In this document: positions 50,613 through 60,058 of the stretch, in pieces
Layout of the letters: every line of letters starts with the position of its first letter
Position numbering within the stretch: position 1 is the first letter of the stretch
NCBI RefSeq assembly: GCF_902497775.2
Contig: NZ_OZ024668.1
Location: 2,627,826-2,691,825 of the forward strand
Source: Pseudomonas fluorescens
Lineage (GTDB): Bacteria > Pseudomonadota > Gammaproteobacteria > Pseudomonadales > Pseudomonadaceae
Length of the DNA stretch: 64,000 bases
Direction: 5' to 3'
Program-made: the position numbers and the translations under genes
The notes under the pieces: model-generated
Seen by the model: only the letters and a program-made list of their open reading frames with translations
Told to the model about the DNA's origin: nothing
Database searches by the model: none

Positions 50613-51979
50613 GCCCGGTCAACCGCTGGCTGCAACGCCTGGGTGACGGCATGCGCCACAATGGCGCAGTGATTCGCCTGCTGCAGTGGGCGGTGGTGCT
50701 GTTCTATGCCCTGCTGCTGGTGCTGCCAGCGCTGCTGCCCTTGCCCGATAGCCAGGCGCGGATGCTCGACAACCTGACGCTGTTCGCCCAGTTCCTGTTC
50801 TGGGGGATCTGGTGGCCGTTCGTGCTGCTGTCGATCGTGCTGTTCGGCAGGCTCTGGTGCGGCGTGCTCTGCCCCGAGGGATCACTGAGCGAATGGGCCA
50901 GCCAGTACGGCAAGGGCATGGGTGTACCGCGCTGGGTACGCTGGGGCGGCTGGCCGACCCTGGCGTTCTGCCTGACCACCCTCTATGGCCAGTTGATCAG
51001 CGTCTATGACTACGCCCAGGCGGCGCTGCTGATCCTGGGTGGTTCGACGGTGGCGGCGGTGATCGTCGGTTTGCTGTTCGTGCGTGGCAAACGCATCTGG
51101 TGCCGCTACCTGTGCCCGGTCAGCGGCGTGTTCGCCTTGCTCGCCCGCCTGGCCCCGGTGCACTTTCAGGTGGATGAACAGCGCTGGCAGGCCAATGCCG
51201 GGCCACGCCTGGCACCGCCCAACTGCGCCCCCCTGCTGGATATCCGGCGGATGCGCGGCGCCCGTGACTGCCATGCCTGCGGCCGCTGCAGCGGGCAACG
51301 CGGTGCGGTGCAACTGATAGCCCGTTCCGGCAACCAGGAGATCCTGGAATCGGCCACGCACACACCTTCGCCCTGGGACACCCGCTTGCTGTTGTTCGGG
51401 GTGATCGGCCTGGCCATGGGCGCCTTCCAGTGGACCGTCAGCCCCTGGTTCATCGCCCTCAAACAAGGGCTGGCGAACTGGCTGGTGACGCATGAGGTGC
51501 CCTGGCCGCTACAGGACAACGCGCCCTGGTGGCTGCTGACCCACTACCCGCAACTCAACGACAGCTTCAGCTGGCTCGACGGTTTGAGCATCGTGCTGTA
51601 CCTGTGTGGCAGTGCCCTGCTGCTCGGTGGCGGGTTGCTGATCCTGCTGCGCCTGGCAGCGCGGCTGGCGGGCAATCCTGCCCTGTATTGGCCCCTGAGC
51701 CTGTGCCTCACGCCACTTGGCGGTGCGGGCCTGTTCCTCGGCCTGTCGGCGACCACGGTCAAGTTGCTGCGCTATGAAGGTTTGCTGCTGGACTGGGTGC
51801 AGCCGGCCCGGGCCGCATTATTGATCGCGGCCATGGGCTGGAGCCTGTTGTTGGCGAGCAAGCTGCTGGCAGTGCAACAGGTGCGAGGCTGGCGCCGTTG
51901 CGGCGCCAGCGTTTGCCTGCTGTTGGCCATAGCCGCAGTGGGCTATGGCGGGTGGTTGCAGTTCTGGGGCTGGAGCTAA
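50600..51979 (+). CDS. ftrD: FtrD: polyferredoxin-like membrane protein of the iron-uptake system
   Basis: 459 residues, about ten membrane segments. Cys motifs GRLWCGVLCPEGSLSE and RIWCRYLCPVSGVFALL are NapH/CcoG-like; a further DCHACGRCSGQRG in a soluble loop may hold a cluster. It is predicted to pass electrons to support the ferroxidase/permease cycle. It overlaps FtrC at its start and the convergent chemoreceptor gene at its end by 4 bases. Confidence 0.88.
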   Translation: MSRLSPVNRWLQRLGDGMRHNGAVIRLLQWAVVLFYALLLVLPALLPLPDSQARMLDNLTLFAQFLFWGIWWPFVLLSIVLFGRLWCGVLCPEGSLSEWASQYGKGMGVPRWVRWGGWPTLAFCLTTLYGQLISVYDYAQAALLILGGSTVAAVIVGLLFVRGKRIWCRYLCPVSGVFALLARLAPVHFQVDEQRWQANAGPRLAPPNCAPLLDIRRMRGARDCHACGRCSGQRGAVQLIARSGNQEILESATHTPSPWDTRLLLFGVIGLAMGAFQWTVSPWFIALKQGLANWLVTHEVPWPLQDNAPWWLLTHYPQLNDSFSWLDGLSIVLYLCGSALLLGGGLLILLRLAARLAGNPALYWPLSLCLTPLGGAGLFLGLSATTVKLLRYEGLLLDWVQPARAALLIAAMGWSLLLASKLLAVQQVRGWRRCGASVCLLLAIAAVGYGGWLQFWGWS

Positions 51980-53595
51980 ACCTTGAAGCGCGCCACGGTC
52001 TGGCTCAGGCTGCCGGCCATCTGCGCCAGGTCCTGGCCGGCGGTGTCAGTGTGTTGGGCGCCAAGCAGCACCTGCTCGGACAGGTTGCGAATGCCCACCA
52101 GGTTGCGGTCCACCTCGCGCGCCACCAGGGCCTGCTCTTCGGTGGCACTGGCGATCATCATGTTGCGCTCGTTGATCTGCGAGATCGACCGGGTGATCGC
52201 CTCCAGCGCCTCGCCGGCGCGTTGGGCCACGTCCAGGGTGGTGTGCACCCGCTCGCTGCTGCTGAGCATGGCGGTCACCGCCTCGCTGGTGTCCTGACGG
52301 ATATTGCCGATCATCTGCTCGATCTCCTGGGTCGACACCTGGGTACGATGGGCCAGCGCCCGCACCTCGTCGGCGACCACGGCAAAGCCGCGCCCGGCAT
52401 CCCCGGCGCGCGCCGCTTCAATGGCGGCATTGAGCGCCAGCAAGTTGGTCTGCTCAGCAATGCTGCGGATCACATCGAGCACGGTGCTGATGTCCTGCAC
52501 GCGCCCGGCCAGTTGCTGGATGCGCGCGGAGGTATCGCTGACGCCGTCGGCCAGGGTGCTGATCGAAGCCACCGTCTCGCGCACCTGTTCGCGGCCACGC
52601 TGGGCGGTTTGCTCGGACACCTTCGAAGCTTCGCTGGTACTCACCGCGTTGCGCGCCACTTCGTCCACCGCAGCGGTCATCTCGTTGACCGCCGCTGCTG
52701 CCTGTTCGATTTCCAGGCCCTGCAACTGCAGGCTACTGCTGGTCTGGCTGCTGACCGCGCTGAGTTCCTCGGAGGAACTGGCGACCCGCTCCACGGAGGC
52801 TGCGATGTGCTTGACCATGCTGTTCAGGCTCTGCTGCATCTGCTGCATGTTGAGCATCACACTGCCGTCGGCACTGCCATGGGTCGGCACTTCGATGGTC
52901 AGGTCGCCCTCGGCGATCTGGCTGAGCACCCGCGCAGCGGTAGCCGGCTCGCCGCCCAGCGGCCGGGTGACACTGCGGGTCACCAGCAGCGCGGCGGCGA
53001 CCACCGCCAGCAGGCACAGCACGAACAAGCCGAGCATGTTCAGCCGCGCATCGTTGTACAGAGCCTGGGCGGCCTGCTCGCGCTCGACGAAGATCTGCCC
53101 CTGCAGGGCCATCAGGCGTTCCAGGTGTTTGTAGACTTCGCGCTCGGCGGGTACCACATTTTGCTTGAGCTGGGCCATGGCCGCTTGCCCGTCACCCTGG
53201 CGAATCAGCGTCTGCACTTGAGTGAACGCCGCGACATAGGCTTCGCGGCTGGCTTTGAGCGCGGCATAGGCGGCCTTGCCTTCGGGCAGGTAGAACAACG
53301 GTTCAAGCGTCGCCAGGGCCTGGGTGATGCGCTGCTTGGTGGTGTCGATGGCCTGCTGCACCTGCAGGTTGTCCTTGTCGATCAGCAGGTCGCGGGTGTT
53401 GCGCGCGTTATCGCGCACCCCGGTGGCGATGAGCATGATCGGCTCGATCTTCGGCCAGTCCTGTTTGACGATTACCACCGCCTGCTCCTTGAGCGTGGCC
53501 AGGTCGTGCAGTGCATAGAAGGCCAGGCCCAGGAGCGCCAGGGGCGCGATGGCAAAACCGATGAGGATACGTTGTGCTGTGGTCAATCTGGTCAT
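51976..53595 (-). CDS. Methyl-accepting chemotaxis protein
   Basis: 539 residues. TM1 (ILIGFAIAPLALLGLAFYAL), a four-helix periplasmic sensor (about residues 33-188), TM2 (MLGLFVLCLLAVVAAALLV), HAMP-like segment and the signalling hairpin DVIRSIAEQTNLLALNAAIEAARAGDAGRGFAVVADEVRALAHRT. The periplasmic part resembles 4HB_MCP domains. The ligand is unknown. Its 3' end overlaps FtrD by 4 bases; it is followed upstream by the nrd operon but separated by a 12-base gap. Confidence 0.92.
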   Translation of the reverse strand: MTRLTTAQRILIGFAIAPLALLGLAFYALHDLATLKEQAVVIVKQDWPKIEPIMLIATGVRDNARNTRDLLIDKDNLQVQQAIDTTKQRITQALATLEPLFYLPEGKAAYAALKASREAYVAAFTQVQTLIRQGDGQAAMAQLKQNVVPAEREVYKHLERLMALQGQIFVEREQAAQALYNDARLNMLGLFVLCLLAVVAAALLVTRSVTRPLGGEPATAARVLSQIAEGDLTIEVPTHGSADGSVMLNMQQMQQSLNSMVKHIAASVERVASSSEELSAVSSQTSSSLQLQGLEIEQAAAAVNEMTAAVDEVARNAVSTSEASKVSEQTAQRGREQVRETVASISTLADGVSDTSARIQQLAGRVQDISTVLDVIRSIAEQTNLLALNAAIEAARAGDAGRGFAVVADEVRALAHRTQVSTQEIEQMIGNIRQDTSEAVTAMLSSSERVHTTLDVAQRAGEALEAITRSISQINERNMMIASATEEQALVAREVDRNLVGIRNLSEQVLLGAQHTDTAGQDLAQMAGSLSQTVARFKV

Positions 53596-53607
53596 TTCAA
53601 AGCCTTA

Positions 53608-54303
53608 CTAGTCGCGTACTTCGAACGCGGGAAACAGCGCGTGGAGGGTGCCCCACAGCTCGGGCAGCAAGCTTTGTGCCGAAGCACTCGGCAACTGCCC
53701 ATCGAGCATGCGTGCCGTGCGCACCAACTGCACGACGAAGCGTTTGACCCCGAGCGCGTTCAAGCGTCGGGCCAGGGTGATGAGTCGGGGGGGATCGATC
53801 AGGTGCCAGTGCACCGTGGTGCGGCATTCGTAGTCGACGCCGCTGGCCAGCAGGTAATCCAGGCTGCGCCAGTTGGCCCGGCCGCTGCCGCGCACGCCGG
53901 TGACCGCCTGGCAGTCCTCGGCCAGTGCCTTGACGTCAAAGCCCACCCAGTCGGCGCCGGGTAGCGCCCGGGCCAAGGCCTCGGGCTTGATCCCGGCACT
54001 GTGCAGGCCGATGGCAAAGCCCATGGCCCGTACTTGGGCCATGGCCTCGGGCAGGCTGTCTTGCAGGGTCGGCTCGCCACCGCTGAACACCACGGCGTCG
54101 AGCAGGCCCTGGCGCCGTTGCAAAAATTCCAGCACCTGCGCCCAAGGCAGTTCATCGCTGCCCCGGGGCGGGATCAGTTGCGGGTTGTGGCAGTAACGGC
54201 AGCGCCAGGCGCAGCCCTGGCAGAACAGCACACAGGCCAGTCTGCCGGGGTAATCGAGGGTGGTCAGAGGCACCATGCCCCCGACCCGTAGCGCTCGTTT
54301 CAT
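53608..54303 (-). CDS. nrdG: Anaerobic ribonucleotide reductase activase (radical SAM)
   Basis: 231 residues. Radical-SAM cluster CQGCAWRCRYCHNPQ (CxxxCxxC) near residue 29, then GGEPTLQD. It generates the glycyl radical on the class III reductase. The start 54303 forms an ATGA overlap with the separate glycyl-radical domain gene, so expression of activase and radical subunit is tightly coupled. Confidence 0.92.
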   Translation of the reverse strand: MKRALRVGGMVPLTTLDYPGRLACVLFCQGCAWRCRYCHNPQLIPPRGSDELPWAQVLEFLQRRQGLLDAVVFSGGEPTLQDSLPEAMAQVRAMGFAIGLHSAGIKPEALARALPGADWVGFDVKALAEDCQAVTGVRGSGRANWRSLDYLLASGVDYECRTTVHWHLIDPPRLITLARRLNALGVKRFVVQLVRTARMLDGQLPSASAQSLLPELWGTLHALFPAFEVRD

Positions 54304-54467
54304 GGATGCCCGGCCGTTGCCGCGCCCTCATTGAAGTGCAGCCGCTCGTGGTGCTCGGACTGTTTGCCGGGGTTGAACGCCGACACCGGGCGGTGATAGC
54401 CCATGACCCGGGTCCAGACTTCGCACCGTTGGCGTTGCGCCACGGGCAGGGATTGCTGTGCAGTCAT
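54300..54467 (-). CDS. Detached C-terminal glycyl-radical domain of class III ribonucleotide reductase
   Basis: 55 residues with a strong AAGGAG site before the ATG at 54467. The sequence RQRCEVWTRVMGYHRPVSAFNPGKQSEHHERLHF is the C-terminal glycyl-radical segment of NrdD proteins (RVxGYxRPVxxxNxGKxxE), where the Gly carries the radical. In most bacteria it is the end of NrdD; here it is a separate polypeptide, in a different frame, after the NrdD stop. It overlaps nrdG by ATGA. NrdD lacking this part should be inactive without it. Confidence 0.85.
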   Translation of the reverse strand: MTAQQSLPVAQRQRCEVWTRVMGYHRPVSAFNPGKQSEHHERLHFNEGAATAGHP

Positions 54468-54498
54468 GTTGAAGCTCCTTGCAGTTGAGGGTAATGAG

Positions 54499-56511
54499 TC
54501 AGTGCACGCTGCCCTGCTGCTGCGCCAGCAACAGGGCCTCGTCGCACGTGGGGCAGAACTCGTGTTCGCCGTCCAGGTAGCCATGCACCGGGCAGATCGA
54601 GAAGGTCGGGGTGATGGTCAGGTACGGCAGGCGGAAGCGCTCCAGGGCCCTGCGTACCAGTTGCTTGCAGGCCTGGGCCGAGGAGATACGCTCGGCCATG
54701 TACAGGTGCAGCACAGTGCCGCCGGTGTACTTGCATTGCAGTTCGTCCTGCAACTCCAGGGCCTCGAACGGGTCATCGGTGTAGCCCACCGGCAGTTGCG
54801 AGGAGTTGGTGTAGTACGGTGCCTGGCTGCAGCCGGCCTGGAGAATGTCGGCGAAGCGCTTGCGGTCTTCCTTGGCGAAGCGGTAGGTGGTGCCTTCGGC
54901 CGGGGTCGCTTCGAGGTTGTAGAGGTGGCCGGTGTCTTCCTGAAAACGCACCAGGGTGGCGCGTACATGGTCCAGTAGATTCAAGGCGAAGCGCCGGCCC
55001 TGGGCGGTGTGCAGGCCCATCTGGTCGTCGCTGAAGTTGCGCAGCATCTCGTGCAGGCCGTTGACGCCAATGGTCGAGAAGTGATTGCGCAAGGTACCCA
55101 GGTAACGCTTGGTGTAGGGGTACAGGCCCGCGTCCATGTGGTGTTGGATCACCTTGCGCTTGACCTCCAGGCTCTCCATGGCCAGTTCCATCAGGGCATC
55201 CAGGCGCTGCAGCAGGCCGCTGATATCACCTTTGAACAGGTAGCCCAGACGCGCGCAGTTGATCGTAACCACGCCCAGCGAGCCGGTCTGCTCGGCCGAG
55301 CCGAACAGGCCGCCGCCGCGCTTGAGCAACTCGCGTACATCCAGTTGCAGGCGGCAGCACATCGAGCGCACCTGGTTGGGCTGCATGTCCGAGTTGAGGA
55401 AGTTCTGGAAGTACGGCAGGCCGTAGCGCGCGGTCATCTCGAACAGGCGCTCGGCGTTGGCGCTGTCCCAGGGAAAGTCGTGAGTGATGTTGTAGGTCGG
55501 GATCGGGAAAGTGAACACCCGTCCCTTGGCGTCGCCAGCCTGCATCACCTCGATGTAGGCCCGGTTGAGCAGGTCCATTTCCGCTTGCAGTTCGCCATAG
55601 GCAAAAGGCATTTCTTCGCCACCGATTATCGGAATCTGCTCGCGCAGGTCCTGCGGGCAGACCCAGTCGAAGGTCAGGTTGGTAAACGGCGTTTGCGTAC
55701 CCCAGCGTGACGGCACGTTGAGGTTGTAGATGAATTCCTGGAGGGCCTGGCGCACCTCTGCAAAGCTCAGCCGGTCCTTGCGCACATAGGGCGCGAGGTA
55801 GGTGTCGAACGAGCTGAAGGCCTGGGCCCCGGCCCACTCGTTCTGCAGGGTGCCGAGAAAGTTGACCATCTGCCCCAGGGCGCTGCTCAGGTGCTTGGGC
55901 GGGCCGGCCTCGACCCGCCCGGGCACACCATTGAGGCCCTCGTGCAGCAAGCTGCGCAGCGACCAACCGGCGCAATAGCCAGCGAGCATGTCGAGGTCAT
56001 GGATGTGCAGGTCGGCCTCGCGGTGGGCGCGGCCGATGGCTTCGCTGTAGACCTCGTCGAGCCAGTAGTTGGCGGTGACCTTGCCGGAGACGTTGAGCAC
56101 CAGCCCGCCGAGGGAGTAGCCCTGGTTGGCGTTGGCCTGCACCCGCCAGTCTTCGCGGTTGAGGTATTCGTTCATCGAGGTGGCGACTTCGACCAGGGTC
56201 TTGCGATCGCGGCGCAGGCGCCCGTGCTGTTCGCGGTAGACGATGTAGGCGCGTAGCGAAAGGAAGTGGCCGGCGTCCATCAGCACCCGCTCGACCCGGT
56301 CCTGGATCTGCTCGACGTGCAGCTTGGAGTAGCCTTCAAGGTGGGCAAGGACTGCTTCAAGCAAACCCTCTGCCTCGGCGTCGGCATACTCGCCAGTGGC
56401 CTTGCCGGCGGCGATCAACGCTTGGCGGATCTTGTCGGCATCGAAGGCCACCAGGCTGCCATCGCGCTTGTGCAACCGGTTATGCCCTACCCTGATCAGC
56501 GTGCTGTGCAT
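54499..56511 (-). CDS. nrdD: Class III anaerobic ribonucleotide reductase large part, lacking the glycyl-radical tail
   Basis: 670 residues from the ATG at 56511 with GGAGGG upstream. An ATP-cone is at the N-terminus (IRVGHNRLHKRDGSLVAFDADKIRQALIAAGKATG), then the barrel with active-site Cys (RSMCCRLQLDVREL) and the zinc site CPVHGYLDGEHEFCPTCDE at the very C-terminus. It ends 15 residues after the zinc site, so the radical-bearing Gly loop is missing and is supplied by the following small gene. Reduces NTPs to dNTPs without oxygen. An Anr box lies upstream. Confidence 0.9.
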   Translation of the reverse strand: MHSTLIRVGHNRLHKRDGSLVAFDADKIRQALIAAGKATGEYADAEAEGLLEAVLAHLEGYSKLHVEQIQDRVERVLMDAGHFLSLRAYIVYREQHGRLRRDRKTLVEVATSMNEYLNREDWRVQANANQGYSLGGLVLNVSGKVTANYWLDEVYSEAIGRAHREADLHIHDLDMLAGYCAGWSLRSLLHEGLNGVPGRVEAGPPKHLSSALGQMVNFLGTLQNEWAGAQAFSSFDTYLAPYVRKDRLSFAEVRQALQEFIYNLNVPSRWGTQTPFTNLTFDWVCPQDLREQIPIIGGEEMPFAYGELQAEMDLLNRAYIEVMQAGDAKGRVFTFPIPTYNITHDFPWDSANAERLFEMTARYGLPYFQNFLNSDMQPNQVRSMCCRLQLDVRELLKRGGGLFGSAEQTGSLGVVTINCARLGYLFKGDISGLLQRLDALMELAMESLEVKRKVIQHHMDAGLYPYTKRYLGTLRNHFSTIGVNGLHEMLRNFSDDQMGLHTAQGRRFALNLLDHVRATLVRFQEDTGHLYNLEATPAEGTTYRFAKEDRKRFADILQAGCSQAPYYTNSSQLPVGYTDDPFEALELQDELQCKYTGGTVLHLYMAERISSAQACKQLVRRALERFRLPYLTITPTFSICPVHGYLDGEHEFCPTCDEALLLAQQQGSVH

Positions 56512-56597
56512 TTGCCCTCCAGACACTACATATAGATGTTTATTAGATAGAAAACACAATATGCGGTGAAGGCTACGGGTAAAGCGGGTGGAAGAAA

Positions 56598-56611
56598 TTG
56601 ATCGATATCAA
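56598..56611 (-). promoter_or_regulatory. Anr/FNR box upstream of nrdD
   Basis: TTGATCGATATCAA is a perfect match to the FNR/Anr consensus TTGAT-N4-ATCAA. It lies about 87 bases upstream of the nrdD ATG, consistent with activation of nrdD under oxygen limitation. Confidence 0.85.
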
Positions 56612-56613
56612 GA

Positions 56614-56664
56614 ATCGCGGGGCAGGCCCGCTCCTACAGGGTGGGAGCGGGCTTGCCCCGCGAT
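56614..56664. repeat. REP element
   Basis: ATCGCGGGGCAGGCCCGCTCC and GGAGCGGGCTTGCCCCGCGAT around a short loop, matching the Pseudomonas REP consensus. It lies between moaA and the nrdD promoter, immediately after the Anr box. Confidence 0.88.
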
Positions 56665-56683
56665 AAGGCCCTGACGGCCACCC

Positions 56684-57676
56684 TCACCCGCCGCTCATGT
56701 TCATGAACCGCAAGATCTGCACCTCCCCCTGCGCACTGAAATCATGGCGCAACGGCTTGCGCCGCAACGCCTGTTGCAGTGCGTTGACAATGGGTTGGTC
56801 ATCCAGCGGGTAGCGCCGTAACAAGCCACGCAAATCCAGCGAATCCTCCTGCCCCAGGCACAGCAACAAGCGCCCCTCCACAGTCATCCGCACCCGGTTG
56901 CAGCTGGCACAAAAGTTGTGACTGTTGGGCGAAATGAAACCGATGCGGGTCGCCGGGTGCCGGGCCAGGCGCACATAGCGCGCCGGCCCGCCGCTGTTCT
57001 CGGCGCTGTCGAGCAAGGCATGGCGGCTGGCAATCAGCGTGCGCACCTCATCGCTGGCGCAGAACGACTCACCGCGCGAACGGCCCACCTCGCCCAAGGG
57101 CATTTCCTCGATAAACGTGATGTCGATGCGCTGGTCGATGGCGTACTGCACCAGGTCCAGCACTTCGTCGAAATTGCGTCCTTTCATCACCACACAGTTG
57201 AGCTTGATGCCCTCGAAGCCGGCATCGCGCGCTGCCTCGATACCGCGCAGCACCTGGTCCAGATCGCCATTGCGAGTAATCGCCCGAAAGCGCTCGCCAT
57301 CCAGGCTGTCGAGGCTGATGTTCATGCGCTTGACCCCGGCGTCTACCAGCGGCCGGGCCAAACGCTGCAGTTGCGAGCCATTGCTGGTCATCACCAGTTC
57401 ACGCAGGCCCGGCAAGGCGGCAATGTCACGGCACAGGTCGACGATGCCGGGGCGAATCAACGGCTCGCCACCGGTCAGGCGGATCTTGCGCACGCCCTGG
57501 CCCACGAACAGCGTGGCCAGGCGCCGCAACTCCTCCAGGGTCAGCACCTGCTGGCGCGGCAAAAAGGTCATGTGCCTGGCCATGCAGTACACACAGCGAA
57601 AGTCACAGCGATCGGTCACCGACATGCGCAGGTAATCGATCTGCCGTCCGAAGCCGTCCTGCATCACAGTGCTCAT
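56684..57676 (-). CDS. moaA: GTP 3',8-cyclase (molybdenum cofactor biosynthesis)
   Basis: 330 residues from the ATG at 57676. Radical-SAM cluster CDFRCVYC near residue 24 and a second [4Fe-4S] binding site [18 protein letters not shown] near the C-terminus; the terminus ends in GG, as required in MoaA. It makes the first step of molybdopterin, needed for the nitrate reductase encoded upstream. The gene is in one direction with the nar genes, 10 bases after the PpiC-type gene. Confidence 0.93.
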   Translation of the reverse strand: MSTVMQDGFGRQIDYLRMSVTDRCDFRCVYCMARHMTFLPRQQVLTLEELRRLATLFVGQGVRKIRLTGGEPLIRPGIVDLCRDIAALPGLRELVMTSNGSQLQRLARPLVDAGVKRMNISLDSLDGERFRAITRNGDLDQVLRGIEAARDAGFEGIKLNCVVMKGRNFDEVLDLVQYAIDQRIDITFIEEMPLGEVGRSRGESFCASDEVRTLIASRHALLDSAENSGGPARYVRLARHPATRIGFISPNSHNFCASCNRVRMTVEGRLLLCLGQEDSLDLRGLLRRYPLDDQPIVNALQQALRRKPLRHDFSAQGEVQILRFMNMSGG

Positions 57677-57686
57677 CACCTTCCCC

Positions 57687-58613
57687 TTATTGCACCAGCG
57701 GTGAATCGGCGCCCTGCAAGCGGATGCCGCGAATATCGGCGGCGCCGATCAGGGTTTGCAGGTACTGCACCAACGCCTTCTGCCACACGCCCTGCTGCAA
57801 CTGGGTGCGGATCGCCGTGGCCACCGCCTCATAAGGCAAGGCCTGGCCTTCGATACGCAGGTCGACACTGACCAGGTGCCAGCCGTAGCGGCTTTCCAGC
57901 GGCTTGCCGGCCAGCCCCGGGGCCAGGGTGAACAGCTGGCGCTCCAGCTCCGGCACGGTCTGGCCTTTGCTGATCTGCCCCAGCTCACCGCCCTGGGCCT
58001 TCGACGGGCAGGCCGAATACTTCTGCGCAAGCTCGGCGAACTGCTCGGGAAATTGCATCAGGCGCTCATGGAGGATCTCGGCCTGTGCCAGCGCCAGGCT
58101 GCGCGCTTCGGCATCATCCGGCGCACACTCCAGCAGGATGTGCCGCACCGCCAGCAGCGGCGCGCTGTGAAAGCGCGCGCGGTTGCTGTGGTAGTAGCGT
58201 TGGCAGGTGGCCTCGTCACACACCGGTACCTGCACTTCGCGCTCCAGCAGCAAGCGGGTGGCCGCCTCCTCCTGGTTCTCGCCGGCGCCGACCTGCAATT
58301 GCAGCCCCAGCTCGGCAATCCGCTGCTGCATCAGCTCGCGGATCACCAACGCGCGGGCGGCCATGTACACCGCCTCTTCGCGATCCGCTGCCGGGTGGTA
58401 TTGCAGCTCCTGGGCCAACGCCTCGGGGCTGAGGGATACACCGTTGACGCTGATGATCGGCCATTCCTGTTCACTGCTGGCGATCAGTTGCGCCGGCGGC
58501 TCGAGCTCCACCGCCAGGGCACTTGGCGCGGTTTCAAGGACCGTCGAAGACGCGCAACCACCGCCACCGCCGTTACCGCCGTTACCGCCACCACATCCAC
58601 ATCCGCTAGTCAT
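57687..58613 (-). CDS. PpiC/NifM-like peptidyl-prolyl isomerase in the nar operon
   Basis: 308 residues. The C-terminal parvulin domain ([100 protein letters not shown]) follows a helical region. The N-terminus is unusual: [20 protein letters not shown], a Cys/Gly-rich tail without signal peptide. It sits between narI and moaA, as in other pseudomonads, and may help mature the nitrate reductase. The function of the Gly-Cys tail is unknown. Confidence 0.85.
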   Translation of the reverse strand: MTSGCGCGGGNGGNGGGGGCASSTVLETAPSALAVELEPPAQLIASSEQEWPIISVNGVSLSPEALAQELQYHPAADREEAVYMAARALVIRELMQQRIAELGLQLQVGAGENQEEAATRLLLEREVQVPVCDEATCQRYYHSNRARFHSAPLLAVRHILLECAPDDAEARSLALAQAEILHERLMQFPEQFAELAQKYSACPSKAQGGELGQISKGQTVPELERQLFTLAPGLAGKPLESRYGWHLVSVDLRIEGQALPYEAVATAIRTQLQQGVWQKALVQYLQTLIGAADIRGIRLQGADSPLVQ

Positions 58614-58623
58614 GGCAACCTCC

Positions 58624-59304
58624 TCAGGCTTTCTGCCGAACGATTTGATAACGCCGCCCCAGGTACCACACCGGCGCGCTGACGATGTGCACCAGGCGGG
58701 TGAAGGGGAACAGCACGAACAGGGTCAGGCCCAGCAGCACGTGCAGCTTGTACACCAGGCTGACCGGGGCAATCGCTGCCGCCGCTTCAACCGGGCGCAG
58801 CAGCACGGTGTTCTGCGCCCAGTCGGCGAGCATCACCATCACCGAGCCGTCCATATGGCCGGTGGAGGCGACGATGGTCAGCAAGCCGAGCACCAGTTGC
58901 GCCAGCAATACCAGCAAAATCAGGATGTCCGAGGTGCTGGAGGTGGCGCGTACCCGCGGCTCGGTCAGGCGCCGGTGCAGCAGCATGATCAGGCCGATCA
59001 GGCACAGCAAGCCGAAGAAACCACCAGAGACCATCGCCAGCAGTTGCTTGTGCTCGGTGCTGATCACATGGTGATAGACCGACGCCGGGGTCAGCAGGCC
59101 GACAAAATGCCCGGCCAGGACGAACAGCACGCCGATGTGAAAGAAGTTGCTCGCCACGCGCATGCCGCGCTTGTCGAGCATCTGGCTGGAGCCGGCCTTC
59201 CAGCTGTACTGCGACAGGTCGAATCGCGCCCAGCTGCCAAGCAAGCAAATCGCCAGCGCCACATAGGGATACACCCCGAACAACAACAGGTTCCACTTAA
59301 ACAT
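58624..59304 (-). CDS. narI: Respiratory nitrate reductase gamma subunit
   Basis: 226 residues, five membrane helices. NarI b-type haem-ligand histidines are in HIGVLFVLAGHFVGLL and SLVYKLHVLLGLTLFVLFPFTRLVHIVSAPVWYLGRRYQ. It passes quinol electrons to NarH. The start overlaps narJ by 8 bases. Ends in basic RQKA. Confidence 0.93.
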   Translation of the reverse strand: MFKWNLLLFGVYPYVALAICLLGSWARFDLSQYSWKAGSSQMLDKRGMRVASNFFHIGVLFVLAGHFVGLLTPASVYHHVISTEHKQLLAMVSGGFFGLLCLIGLIMLLHRRLTEPRVRATSSTSDILILLVLLAQLVLGLLTIVASTGHMDGSVMVMLADWAQNTVLLRPVEAAAAIAPVSLVYKLHVLLGLTLFVLFPFTRLVHIVSAPVWYLGRRYQIVRQKA

Positions 59305-60058
59305 TGCTCACCTCCCCGGCCGGCGCGCTGGCCTGGCCCTGATGCTGAAAATCGACCCAGTGCAGCGGTACCGCGCTCTCTTCCCGGGCCTTGCCCGGCG
59401 CGCTTGGCATTGAGCTGCAGCGCTCCTGCTGCTCAGCCTTGAGAAAGTCCACCGCCTCCTCTTCCCAGATCTTGTCCAGGGCTTCGAGGGAGTCATCGCG
59501 TTGCTCGGCGGCCACCTGTTCGCGCAGGTCGGCCACCGCCTGGTGCGGCTCGGCGCCGGCAATCTGCAGCAGCGCCCGGAAGCAACTGGCGTAGGCGCTC
59601 TCGCGCTCCTCCAGGCGTGCGGCAAGCAGCGCCAGCAGGTGCGCGACATCGGCCAGGCCCTCGCGGGCGTCGAGGTCTTCGCGGGTCGAGAGGTATTCCA
59701 GGTACAGCGGGATGTAGTCCGGCAGCTCCTTGACGCCGATGGCAAAGCCCGCGTTTTCATACTGGGCAAGCATGTCGACCATGGCCTGGCCGCGGTCGCG
59801 GGACTCGCCATGCACATGCTCGAACAGCAACAGCGACAACGAACGGCCACGGCCGAACAGCGCGCCGTAATGCTCCTGGCCATCCATCAGGTCGTTGTTG
59901 CAGATCAGCTCCAGCAGCTCGAACAGCGCGCCGCGCTGGCGCGGGCTGATTTCCCGCGCCTGGATGATCGCCTGCTCCAGCTCGTCGCGGCCGGCAACCA
60001 GGGTTTCGTTCGGGTAATCGAGCAGCAGTGAAATCACTTTAAGGATGCGCATGCTCAT
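59297..60058 (-). CDS. narJ: Nitrate reductase molybdenum cofactor assembly chaperone
   Basis: 253 residues, mainly helical. The TorD/NarJ-family region includes LLLDYPNETLVAGRDELEQAI, GALFGRGRSLSLLLFEHVHGESRDRGQAMVDML and GVKELPDYIPLYLEYLS. It keeps NarG in a state able to receive Mo-bis-MGD. The ATGA overlap with narH sets the start at 60058. The C-terminus is extended and rich in Ala/Gln/Ser. Confidence 0.92.
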   Translation of the reverse strand: MSMRILKVISLLLDYPNETLVAGRDELEQAIIQAREISPRQRGALFELLELICNNDLMDGQEHYGALFGRGRSLSLLLFEHVHGESRDRGQAMVDMLAQYENAGFAIGVKELPDYIPLYLEYLSTREDLDAREGLADVAHLLALLAARLEERESAYASCFRALLQIAGAEPHQAVADLREQVAAEQRDDSLEALDKIWEEEAVDFLKAEQQERCSSMPSAPGKAREESAVPLHWVDFQHQGQASAPAGEVSNV

